In this document: positions 1-5,445 of the stretch, in pieces
Layout of the letters: every line of letters starts with the position of its first letter
How positions within the stretch are numbered: position 1 is the stretch's first letter
From: Candidatus Aenigmatarchaeota archaeon
Lineage (GTDB): Archaea > Aenigmatarchaeota > Aenigmatarchaeia > CG10238-14
Reading direction: 5' to 3'
Assembly (NCBI GenBank): GCA_026397455.1
Contig: JAPLUX010000040.1
Location: 1 to 5,775 of the forward strand
Length of the DNA stretch: 5,775 bases
Made by a program: the position numbers and the translations under genes
Notes under the pieces: model-generated
Told to the model about the DNA's origin: nothing
Databases searched by the model: none
The model's input: only the letters and a program-made list of their open reading frames with translations

Positions 1-615
1 GTAAGCCTTGCTTGGTACTGGTGGCTCTAAACCCATAAACATCAGAACAGCTTGAGCGGTGTTGAGCATCGCATAATAACAATCTTCAGCCAGCATCAAT
101 AACTTAACAGTCTTCGCCCTCATCAACTTCTTCGGTGCACCTTCCATGTAACTCTCTATAGCTTCTCGAGTCGCTGGGATTTTTCCCATGTCCAACAATC
201 TTTTGATAGGCATGAAGAAACCGGCATCATACAGAGTCTTACCTTCTTTTATGAAGTTGTAAATGATTGGATGACAAACACGGGCATAATCCCAGAATTC
301 TGTCAGAGTATAGGAAGGTTGGATTGAAATATCCTCAGAAATTTCAGTCGCCATTTTTTCCAAGTTTTCGTCAATCTCATTCTTTTCTTCTGGTGTTATC
401 TCTTTTTCAGTATCGTCAATCACGATGAAAACATCAATATCGGATTTAGCCTTGTATTCGCCTCTAGCGACGGAACCCATCATGATTATGCATTTGACTC
501 TATCACCATACTTTCCCAGGATTTTATCTTTTAACTGGTTTAATTCTTTGTCTATCTGAGCCTTCGTTTTTGGTTTTTTTTCTTCTTTCTTTTCTTCTGG
601 TTTCTTCTCTTCCAT
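1..615 (-). CDS. Nucleotidyltransferase with helical C-terminal domain, downstream copy (partial)
   Basis: The reading frame is open to the left edge, so only the first 205 residues are visible. After a charged Lys/Glu-rich lead (residues 2-16) comes a polymerase-beta-type nucleotidyltransferase fold: the G47-S48 loop in MGSVARG, the metal-binding pair D59 and D61 in SDIDVFIV, and a probable third carboxylate D95 in EDISIQ. These domains transfer an NMP from an NTP to an acceptor; the acceptor here is unknown. From about residue 155 the chain becomes helical (AEDCYYAMLNTAQAVL), resembling the four-helix HEPN-like domain that often accompanies such enzymes. It is clearly paralogous to the gene directly upstream: both have DIxIQ, LTEFW and a DxGFxxPIxRxL stretch. 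The start ATG at 613-615 is supported by GTGAT four bases upstream, overlapping the stop of the upstream gene, so the two are very likely co-translated. All three catalytic acidic residues are present, so it should be active. Confidence 0.85.
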   Translation of the reverse strand, partial: MEEKKPEEKKEEKKPKTKAQIDKELNQLKDKILGKYGDRVKCIIMMGSVARGEYKAKSDIDVFIVIDDTEKEITPEEKNEIDENLEKMATEISEDISIQPSYTLTEFWDYARVCHPIIYNFIKEGKTLYDAGFFMPIKRLLDMGKIPATREAIESYMEGAPKKLMRAKTVKLLMLAEDCYYAMLNTAQAVLMFMGLEPPVPSKAY

Positions 616-619
616 TCAA

Positions 620-624
620 ATCAC
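620..624 (-). promoter_or_regulatory. Ribosome binding site overlapping the upstream stop codon
   Basis: GTGAT on the minus strand matches the core of the archaeal site GGTGAT and lies four bases before the ATG at 615. It includes the TGA stop (621-623) of the upstream nucleotidyltransferase, which suggests translational coupling of the two paralogues and fixes the start of the partial gene. Confidence 0.65.
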
Positions 625-1475
625 AACAGCAAATCCATATCGACCAATTCTTTCGGTAAAAGCTTTTTCATTCTCTCTATTATATCGTTTGCCAATGTCA
701 TGGCTTTATTCAGATGCTGAGCATCTACATCCTTTATTACTTCGTGTTCGATATCTTTCCACAGTTTATTCAATTCTAGGTATTTATCGATGTATTCCTT
801 TTCCAGTTTTTTCTCTTTCACTAATTTTTCCATTTCTTCAGCCATGTGCTTTTGGTCTGGCGTTGTCTTGTAATAGTACATTATAACTGATTGGCAAGCA
901 TCCGTTGCCGCATACCTTAAATCAAATATCATGGATTTTATCGTTAAAATGACCTTTTTCATGTGAGCTTCAGCTGATTTTGCTTTTATTCCAATCGTCT
1001 CTTCGCTTGGTGGTAATAAACCAGCTTTGAGCATTCTTTGGATCGGTTTTATGAAACCCGTGTCGTGAATTACCAGACTGGATCTTAAGTAGTTGAACAA
1101 TTCGGGTGAACCTCTTTTCATCCATCCCCAGAATTCTGTTAAACCTGTTGTTTGGATGTGTATATCCTTTAATTGTACAGATATTAGTTGCAGTTGGGCT
1201 TGTATTCTCTCTAGATCCTCAGAGCCTTTAGTGGCTGTATCATCCAGAATGACCCAAACATCGGCATCAGAAGTCTTTTTCATATCTCCTGTAGCTGCAG
1301 AACCGAATATTAGAACGGACTTTATTAAGTCACCATAGGCCTTTCTTATCTGGTTTGTGAACTCTATTATCTTAGTGTATATCTCTCCTTTTGGTATTTC
1401 TTGTGTCGTTAATTCCTGTTTTCTAGGTATTAAAGGCTTTTTCAACTCATCAGATAGTTCATCTTCAAAAGTCAT
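621..1475 (-). CDS. Nucleotidyltransferase with HEPN-like helical domain, upstream copy
   Basis: This 284-residue protein carries a polymerase-beta-like nucleotidyltransferase domain at about residues 35-125. G58-S59 lies in FGSAATG, the metal-binding acidic pair D70 and D72 in SDADVWVIL, and D104 in KDIHIQ is a likely third carboxylate. A linker with LTEFW and DTGFIKPIQRML leads to a helical C-terminal half (about 165-284) resembling HEPN/kanamycin-nucleotidyltransferase-type four-helix domains. The RNase motif Rx4-6H of toxic HEPN proteins is not seen; its place appears to be taken by KDIEH. The substrate is unknown. It is the first gene of a two-gene unit with a paralogue 5 bases downstream. 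The ATG start has GGTAAT three bases upstream, the same spacing as other genes here. Alternatives are an aminoglycoside-type nucleotidyltransferase or a fused relative of MNT/HEPN toxin-antitoxin pairs; neither can be decided from sequence alone. Confidence 0.85.
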   Translation of the reverse strand: MTFEDELSDELKKPLIPRKQELTTQEIPKGEIYTKIIEFTNQIRKAYGDLIKSVLIFGSAATGDMKKTSDADVWVILDDTATKGSEDLERIQAQLQLISVQLKDIHIQTTGLTEFWGWMKRGSPELFNYLRSSLVIHDTGFIKPIQRMLKAGLLPPSEETIGIKAKSAEAHMKKVILTIKSMIFDLRYAATDACQSVIMYYYKTTPDQKHMAEEMEKLVKEKKLEKEYIDKYLELNKLWKDIEHEVIKDVDAQHLNKAMTLANDIIERMKKLLPKELVDMDLLL

Positions 1476-1478
1476 ACA

Positions 1479-1484
1479 ATTACC
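1479..1484 (-). promoter_or_regulatory. Ribosome binding site of the upstream nucleotidyltransferase
   Basis: GGTAAT, one mismatch from GGTGAT, ends three bases before the ATG at 1475. The same spacing precedes glmS and the thioredoxin gene, which supports this start. Confidence 0.55.
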
Positions 1485-1495
1485 TTGTTTTCACT

Positions 1496-1505
1496 TATAT
1501 ATAAA
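1496..1505 (-). promoter_or_regulatory. TATA-like box before the nucleotidyltransferase pair
   Basis: TTTATATATA on the minus strand is a good archaeal TATA box. Transcription about 25 bases from its centre would begin almost at the ATG (1475), which would leave out the ribosome binding site at 1479-1484. Either the transcript is leaderless, or it starts further upstream (for example from the AT-rich stretch near 1558-1570) and this box is not the main one. Confidence 0.4.
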
Positions 1506-1585
1506 TTTTACTACTGTTAAAGGGTGAATTAACACCTCAAAATCATCGATTAACTATTCTAATAAATAATTGTGAGAAGATAAAC

Positions 1586-1599
1586 TTTTTGTCAAAAAA
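1586..1599 (-). terminator. Oligo-T terminator after the EF-like gene
   Basis: Eleven bases past the stop of the EF-like gene, the minus strand has six consecutive T. They form part of a small inverted repeat (TTTTT-GTC-AAAAA read on the plus strand). Archaeal termination uses oligo-T tracts, so this is a plausible end of that transcript. Confidence 0.45.
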
Positions 1600-1610
1600 T
1601 TGTATTCTAA

Positions 1611-1871
1611 TTACTTCATCATTTTGTAGACAGAATCGTTTTCCTTGACTTCATTGATGACTTTTAGGCCTATTGAATCCCCTTTCTTTGCATCTTTTAT
1701 GTTTTTGTGTTCGATTTGCATTGAATCTACTGTCTGTGTAAAATTAGTGCTAGGGCCTTCTATAGATATTTCATCACCGACTGAAAGTTTGTTTGTTAGT
1801 TCTATTACTGCAACACTTATCTTGCTATAAAAGTGGGCTATCTTACCAATCAATTTTTTTTCTTCTTTCAT
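1611..1871 (-). CDS. Elongation-factor-Tu domain-2-like small protein
   Basis: This 86-residue protein matches the small archaeal 'translation elongation factor-like' family as I know it: a single beta-barrel like domain 2 of EF-Tu/EF-1A, without any GTPase domain. Recognisable parts are the opening IGKIAHFYSKISVAVIEL (residues 8-25), L29-V31-G32-D33 leading into the turn at EIS-I-EG, the conserved TVDSMQIEH (47-55), and KKGDSIGLKV (62-71). Similar domains occur at the C-terminus of U32-family peptidases. The role is not established; RNA or ribosome association is only inferred from the fold. It is soluble, with no signal or membrane segment, and the length is normal for the family. No ribosome binding site precedes the ATG, and a TATA box centred about 26 bases upstream suggests a leaderless transcript. 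It is divergent from glmS across 202 bases. Confidence 0.85.
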   Translation of the reverse strand: MKEEKKLIGKIAHFYSKISVAVIELTNKLSVGDEISIEGPSTNFTQTVDSMQIEHKNIKDAKKGDSIGLKVINEVKENDSVYKMMK

Positions 1872-1892
1872 GAATATTCTATAGTTAATAAG

Positions 1893-1900
1893 ATTATAAA
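1893..1900 (-). promoter_or_regulatory. TATA box of the EF-like gene, predicting a leaderless mRNA
   Basis: TTTATAAT on the minus strand is centred about 26 bases before the ATG at 1871, the usual distance from an archaeal TATA box to the transcription start. With no Shine-Dalgarno-like sequence before this ATG, a leaderless mRNA is the simplest reading. Confidence 0.5.
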
Positions 1901-1978
1901 AATTTGTATTATGTTTCTTTTTAATAATTTTATAGTATTAAAATTTAGATTATAATGGTATGACGTTAAAATGCTTCC

Positions 1979-2008
1979 TTTTTAAAATGCCTTAAATAGG
2001 CTTAAAAA
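1979..2008. repeat. Inverted repeat in the glmS upstream region
   Basis: TTTTTAA (1979-1985) pairs with TTAAAAA (2002-2008), and inside it GCCT (1989-1992) pairs with AGGC (1998-2001) around a 5-base loop. The left arm has a 3-base bulge (1986-1988). TTAAAATGC occurs both at 1966-1974 and, inside this repeat, at 1982-1990. It lies upstream of the glmS TATA box, so a protein-binding site is more likely than a leader RNA fold. The region is AT-rich, so part of the pairing could be chance; the GCCT/AGGC core is the more telling part. Confidence 0.4.
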
Positions 2009-2022
2009 ACATGTTTTAAAAG
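2001..2022. promoter_or_regulatory. Palindrome next to the glmS TATA box, possible operator
   Basis: A perfect 12-base palindrome, AAAACATGTTTT (2006-2017), extends to 22 bases (CTT...AAG-type ends at 2001-2003 and 2020-2022) with two mismatched pairs. It ends three bases before the TATA box at 2026, over the BRE position, where a bound dimeric regulator would affect recruitment of TFB/TBP. No regulator gene is visible in the window; operator function is inferred from symmetry and position. Confidence 0.45.
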
Positions 2023-2025
2023 TGA

Positions 2026-2033
2026 TTTATATA
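2026..2033 (+). promoter_or_regulatory. glmS TATA box
   Basis: TTTATATA, preceded by the purine-rich AAAAGTGA as a possible BRE. The expected start of transcription is near 2055, giving a leader of roughly 19 bases that contains the ribosome binding site at 2066. Confidence 0.6.
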
Positions 2034-2065
2034 TTCTACATCCTAATAAGTTTCTAACAATTCAA

Positions 2066-2070
2066 GTGAT
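2066..2070 (+). promoter_or_regulatory. glmS: glmS ribosome binding site, selects the second ATG
   Basis: GTGAT ends three bases before the ATG at 2074 and directly abuts the ATG at 2071. The 3-base spacing matches the thioredoxin gene and the upstream nucleotidyltransferase, so initiation should occur at 2074. Confidence 0.6.
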
Positions 2071-2073
2071 ATG

Positions 2074-3843
2074 ATGTGTGGCATAGTTGGTTACATAGGT
2101 GAAAAGAAAGCCTCCCCGATACTGTTAGAATCGATAAAAAAGTTGGAATACAGGGGATATGATTCTGTAGGAATGAGTACGATTGATGATCGTATAAAAA
2201 TACTCAAAGGTGCTGGAAGAATAGACGATGTTCACAAAAGAATCAATTTTCACTCTTTAAACGGAAATACTGGTATTTCACACACTCGTTGGGCAACCCA
2301 TGGTGGTGTAACAGACTCAAATGCCCACCCACAAACAGATTGTAAAGGTAAGATAGCAGTCGTCCACAACGGGATAATAGAGAATTATTTAGAATTAAAG
2401 GAAGATCTGATTAAAAAAGGCCATAAATTCAGTTCTGAGACTGATACAGAAGTCATATCCCATATGATTGAAGATTACATTAACAGTGGTAAAAGTTTCA
2501 GAGAAGCTGTTTTAGAGACTTCAAGAAGATTGCAAGGACTATTCGCCTTCCTAGCAATAAACGAGAAAGAGAAAGATAAGATAATTGCATCAAAGCATAG
2601 ATGTCCCTTAGTCATAGGTATAGGTTCAAACGAGAATTTTGCTGCATCAGATGTTGTTTCTTTCCTAAAACATACGAATAAAGTCATATTCTTGGATGAC
2701 GATGAGATAGCTGAGATAACAAAAGATAGTTGCAAAGTATTCGACATAACAGGAAAACAAAAAAATAAAGAGATAAGCCAAGTAAGATGGAACTCTGAAG
2801 AAGCTCAGAAGTTAGGCCATAAACACTTCATGATAAAAGAGATACTAGAACAGAAAGAGACTATCGATAGAGTCGCAAGTCATGACAGAAAGAGTATAGA
2901 GAAAATTGCAAAGATGATCAACGATGCATACGGTGTATTTTTCGTGGCATGTGGAACGAGTTACCATGCATGTATTTCTGCTGGTTATATCTTCTCGAAG
3001 ATAACTAAAAAACACGTTAACATTTTTCTTGCATCAGAATTCCCCAACTTCTCTCATTTCTTGACGAAGAATACTTTGATGATTGCCGTTTCACAGAGTG
3101 GAGAGACTGCAGATGTACTAGAAGCTGTGAGAGTAGCAAAAGAAAAGGGAGTGAAAGTGTTAGCCCTAGTCAACGTCATGGGTTCTTCTTTAATGAGAAT
3201 GAGTGATTATTCTCTTTTGTTGAATGCTGGACCTGAAATATGTGTGTTAGCGACAAAGACTTTCACGTCTCAATTAGCATTGATCTATTTACTGGCTTAT
3301 ACTTGTGCTGGAAGATATGAGGAAGGGAAAAAAGGATTGGAAGATGTTTCCAAAAAAGTCAAAGATGTTTTAAGTGAAGAAAATATTCAAAAAATAAAGA
3401 ATCTTGCTAATAGTTTGAAAGATGAAGAGAACATTTATCTGATTGGCAGAGGTCTGAGTTACTCAACAACTTTAGAAGGCGCTCTAAAACTAAAAGAAGT
3501 TTCTTACATACATGCTGAAGGTTTGGCTGGTGGAGAATTGAAACATGGAACTCTAGCATTGATTGAAAGAGGAACGCCATGCATAGCCATAGTCCCTGAG
3601 AATGAATCAAGACATGATATATTAAGTAACATAATGGAGATAAAATCTCGTGGTGGATACATAATCGGTATATCTAACAGGAATGAAGATGTGTTTGATT
3701 TTTCGATAATAATTCCAGATGTTGAAATGCATCCAATATTAATGATAATACCGATTCAATTGTTAGGATATTATCTGGCTTTAGAAAGAGGCTGTAACCC
3801 GGACTTTCCTCGCAATTTAGCTAAATCGGTGACTGTAAAGTAA
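2074..3843 (+). CDS. glmS: Glutamine-fructose-6-phosphate aminotransferase (isomerizing), GlmS
   Basis: GlmS makes glucosamine-6-phosphate from fructose-6-phosphate and glutamine, the entry step to UDP-GlcNAc and hexosamine glycans; it is cytosolic. At 589 residues it is close to the E. coli enzyme (609). The N-terminal glutaminase domain has the nucleophile C2 in MCGIVGY, R72 in HTRWATHG, the H98-N99-G100 loop and D124 in SETDTE. Two SIS sugar-isomerase domains follow: the first with C293-G294-T295-S296 and S340-Q-S-G-E-T, the second from about residue 457 with LKLKEVSYIHAE (E475) and GELKHG (H491). The C-terminus PRNLAKSVTVK retains the fructose-6-phosphate Schiff-base lysine K584. ATG at 2071 is also possible, but Cys must directly follow the initiator Met to become the N-terminal nucleophile, and the ribosome binding site fits 2074. 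All catalytic residues are present. No glmS ribozyme is seen. The hexose-phosphate mutase lies just downstream. Confidence 0.97.
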   Translation: MCGIVGYIGEKKASPILLESIKKLEYRGYDSVGMSTIDDRIKILKGAGRIDDVHKRINFHSLNGNTGISHTRWATHGGVTDSNAHPQTDCKGKIAVVHNGIIENYLELKEDLIKKGHKFSSETDTEVISHMIEDYINSGKSFREAVLETSRRLQGLFAFLAINEKEKDKIIASKHRCPLVIGIGSNENFAASDVVSFLKHTNKVIFLDDDEIAEITKDSCKVFDITGKQKNKEISQVRWNSEEAQKLGHKHFMIKEILEQKETIDRVASHDRKSIEKIAKMINDAYGVFFVACGTSYHACISAGYIFSKITKKHVNIFLASEFPNFSHFLTKNTLMIAVSQSGETADVLEAVRVAKEKGVKVLALVNVMGSSLMRMSDYSLLLNAGPEICVLATKTFTSQLALIYLLAYTCAGRYEEGKKGLEDVSKKVKDVLSEENIQKIKNLANSLKDEENIYLIGRGLSYSTTLEGALKLKEVSYIHAEGLAGGELKHGTLALIERGTPCIAIVPENESRHDILSNIMEIKSRGGYIIGISNRNEDVFDFSIIIPDVEMHPILMIIPIQLLGYYLALERGCNPDFPRNLAKSVTVK

Positions 3844-3845
3844 AG

Positions 3846-3853
3846 TATAAAAT
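3846..3853 (+). promoter_or_regulatory. Possible TATA box for the mutase gene
   Basis: TATAAAAT three bases after the glmS stop predicts a transcript start near 3875, about 17 bases before the ancestral ATG at 3892, with GGGGAT (3882-3887) as an imperfect ribosome binding site. The box-to-ATG distance is nearly the same as at glmS. No clear oligo-T terminator lies between glmS and this site, so read-through from glmS is also possible. Confidence 0.35.
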
Positions 3854-3891
3854 ATGGAGATAATAATTTAATAAAAATTTTGGGGATTAGC

Positions 3892-3912
3892 ATGAGTATA
3901 TTTAGAGCTTAA
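3892..3912 (+). pseudogene. Detached N-terminus of the hexose-phosphate mutase
   Basis: ATG at 3892 opens a reading frame of only six residues, M-S-I-F-R-A, ended by TAA at 3910. Bacterial and archaeal phosphomannomutase/phosphoglucomutase proteins typically begin with something like (M)xIFRAYDIRG, so this appears to be the true start of the mutase, cut just before the Tyr-Asp-Ile-Arg-Gly motif. Homology resumes in another frame at 3909 (LKKEFIKGLL). The intervening part of domain 1, about 45-50 codons, is absent. An imperfect ribosome binding site (GGGGAT) precedes this ATG. Confidence 0.65.
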
Positions 3913-3932
3913 AAAAAGAATTTATCAAAGGA

Positions 3933-5108
3933 TTGTTATCCACAAATGCAACTGTAATCGACATTGGTATGATAACATCACCTATAACGATGTTCGCTAC
4001 TAGACATTTGAAATGCGATGGTGGTGTGATAGTATCAGCTTCTCATAATCCGAAAGAATACAACGGTTTTAAATTTTATTATAAAGACGGTGTTCCTGTT
4101 AGCTATGAATCTGGAATCAACAAGATTGAAAAAATATTCAAGGATGAAAAATTTTCTAAAGGAGAGGGGAAGTTAATTAAGAAAGATGTTATTGAAGATT
4201 ATTCTGATTTTCTGTTAAGTAAAATTAATGTAAAAAAACCTGTAAGATTGAAAATAGTAGTTGATGCAGGGAATGGTACGACAGGAACAATATATCCAAA
4301 AATACTAAAGAAACTCGGTATAGATGTTGTTGAATTGTTCTGTGAACCCGATGGTAATTTTCCACATCATGAACCCAACCCATGCAAAGTTGGAGTCTTA
4401 GCTGACTTACAGAAAAAAGTTTTAGAGACTAAAGCAGACCTTGGCTTTGCTTTCGATGGCGATGGTGATCGCATGGCAGTCGTCGATGAAAAAGGTAAAG
4501 TTATTTATATGGGGTTGGTATTTTCTATACTGATTGATAATGCTCTGAAAAAAGAACCTGGGTCTAAAGTCGTTTACACAATACTCGATTCAAAAGCAAT
4601 CGATGATGTGATAAGAAAAAAAAATGGTATACCTATAATTTGTAAAGTTGGACATACTTACATAACAGAAAAACTTATCGAAGAAAATGCAGTTATCGCT
4701 GGAGAAATTTCTGGTCATTATTATTTCAAAGATACTAATGGTGCAGATGATGCATTATTCGCATGTTTAAAGTTGATAGAGTCTTTAGTAACGTCTGGTA
4801 AAAAAATATCTGATTATGAAAAAGAATTTCCAAAGTATTTTTCTGAAGTTTCTGAAGCCTTAAGGTTTCCAGTGAAAGCATCAGAAAAATTCCCGTTCAT
4901 TGAAAAATTGAAAAAAGATTTTATAAATAAAGGATACAAGATAGATACTATCGATGGAGTGAAAGTGATATTTGAAGATGGTTGGGCATTGTTCAGGCCT
5001 TCAAACACAGAACCTATAATATCGATGTCGTACGAAGCTTACAATGAAAATGCTTTCAAAAGAATTAAAAAGTTTGTTGAGGAAATTATAGCAAAAATAC
5101 CGAGGTGA
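3933..5108 (+). CDS. Phosphomannomutase/phosphoglucomutase family protein, N-terminally truncated (probable pseudogene)
   Basis: Alpha-D-phosphohexomutases interconvert hexose 1- and 6-phosphates for nucleotide-sugar synthesis. Counting from the TTG at 3933 (391 residues), the catalytic phosphoserine is S37 in SASHNP, the Mg-binding loop D175-G-D-G-D-R180, the sugar-specificity loop G257-E-I-S-G-H262, and the phosphate-binding loop R355-P-S-N-T-E-P. Domains 2-4 thus look intact. Family members have roughly 440-460 residues; missing here are YDIRG and the GRDxR region of domain 1. Homology begins upstream of TTG, at 3909 (LKKEFIKGLLS), preceded by an in-frame TAG at 3903, and no convincing start or ribosome binding site exists for this frame. 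The original start lies at 3892 in a different frame. Either the gene is broken by an out-of-frame deletion or the assembly lost bases. NGFK and the FRA start favour the PMM/PGM branch over GlmM, though the glmS neighbour keeps GlmM possible. Confidence 0.88.
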   Translation: MLSTNATVIDIGMITSPITMFATRHLKCDGGVIVSASHNPKEYNGFKFYYKDGVPVSYESGINKIEKIFKDEKFSKGEGKLIKKDVIEDYSDFLLSKINVKKPVRLKIVVDAGNGTTGTIYPKILKKLGIDVVELFCEPDGNFPHHEPNPCKVGVLADLQKKVLETKADLGFAFDGDGDRMAVVDEKGKVIYMGLVFSILIDNALKKEPGSKVVYTILDSKAIDDVIRKKNGIPIICKVGHTYITEKLIEENAVIAGEISGHYYFKDTNGADDALFACLKLIESLVTSGKKISDYEKEFPKYFSEVSEALRFPVKASEKFPFIEKLKKDFINKGYKIDTIDGVKVIFEDGWALFRPSNTEPIISMSYEAYNENAFKRIKKFVEEIIAKIPR

Positions 5109-5109
5109 T
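5102..5109 (+). promoter_or_regulatory. Strong ribosome binding site of the thioredoxin gene
   Basis: GAGGTGAT, an eight-base match to the expected complement of the archaeal 16S rRNA 3' end, includes the TGA stop of the mutase (5106-5108) and ends three bases before GTG at 5113. It establishes a GTG start and couples thioredoxin translation to the mutase. Confidence 0.75.
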
Positions 5110-5112
5110 TTT

Positions 5113-5445
5113 GTGGTAGATTATCCAGATAAACCGATAGAGTTGACTGATGCAAATTTCGATGAGAACGTGAAAAAATATCCACTAATTGTTGTTGATA
5201 ATTGGGCACCTTGGTGTCCACCTTGTCGAATACTCGGACCTGTTATCGATGATTTAGCAAAAAAACTAGCTGGAAAACTTGTGTTCGGAAAGTTGAACGT
5301 GGATGAAAATAAAGAAGTTGCTTCCAAGTATGAGATAATGAGTGTACCGACTCTATTGATTTTCAAGAATGGAAAATTGATAGATAGAATTATTGGGGCT
5401 TTGCCCGAACCTCTTCTTGAGAAGAAGTTGATGTCGTTTCTTTAG
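5113..5445 (+). CDS. Thioredoxin with CPPC active site
   Basis: This 110-residue single-domain thioredoxin, the usual size, is a small cytosolic dithiol-disulfide oxidoreductase; there is no signal peptide or membrane segment. The active-site motif is WAPWCPPCR (C35 and C38), with the buried acid D29 in VVDNW, K60 in GKLNVDEN and the cis-proline P79 in SVPT, all at the expected places. The dipeptide between the cysteines is Pro-Pro rather than the usual Gly-Pro, which should alter redox potential and partner choice, so a specialised thioredoxin-like oxidoreductase is also possible. The GTG start has an exceptionally good ribosome binding site overlapping the end of the mutase gene, four bases upstream, so the two were co-transcribed. 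No thioredoxin reductase is in the window. The 3' end overlaps the opposite-strand surface-protein gene by 56 bases. Confidence 0.93.
   Translation: MVDYPDKPIELTDANFDENVKKYPLIVVDNWAPWCPPCRILGPVIDDLAKKLAGKLVFGKLNVDENKEVASKYEIMSVPTLLIFKNGKLIDRIIGALPEPLLEKKLMSFL

Noticed and set aside
571..610. T/C-rich low-complexity stretch as a DNA repeat
   Set aside because: It encodes the Lys/Glu-rich lead of the downstream nucleotidyltransferase on the minus strand and needs no other explanation.
689..1338. Plus-strand open frames inside the nucleotidyltransferase gene (689-886, 1093-1338)
   Set aside because: They are antisense shadows of a well-supported gene and show no recognisable protein features or start signals.
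621..1475. Classic two-gene MNT/HEPN toxin-antitoxin module
   Set aside because: Both genes encode a nucleotidyltransferase domain of their own, and no Rx4-6H RNase motif is visible; neither is a stand-alone HEPN toxin.
1536..1560. C/D-box guide RNA on the minus strand (a GATGA-like string near 1545)
   Set aside because: No proper RTGATGA box C with paired CTGA boxes at the right spacing could be found.
1872..2073. glmS-type ribozyme or riboswitch upstream of glmS
   Set aside because: The predicted leader is only about 19 bases, and the inverted repeats lie upstream of the TATA box, so they would not be transcribed with glmS.
3907..3920. Programmed frameshift at the seven-A run joining MSIFRA to the mutase frame
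   Set aside because: The TAA stop comes before the A run is read in the first frame, no standard slippery heptamer is in phase, and a shift would still leave out YDIRG and GRDxR.
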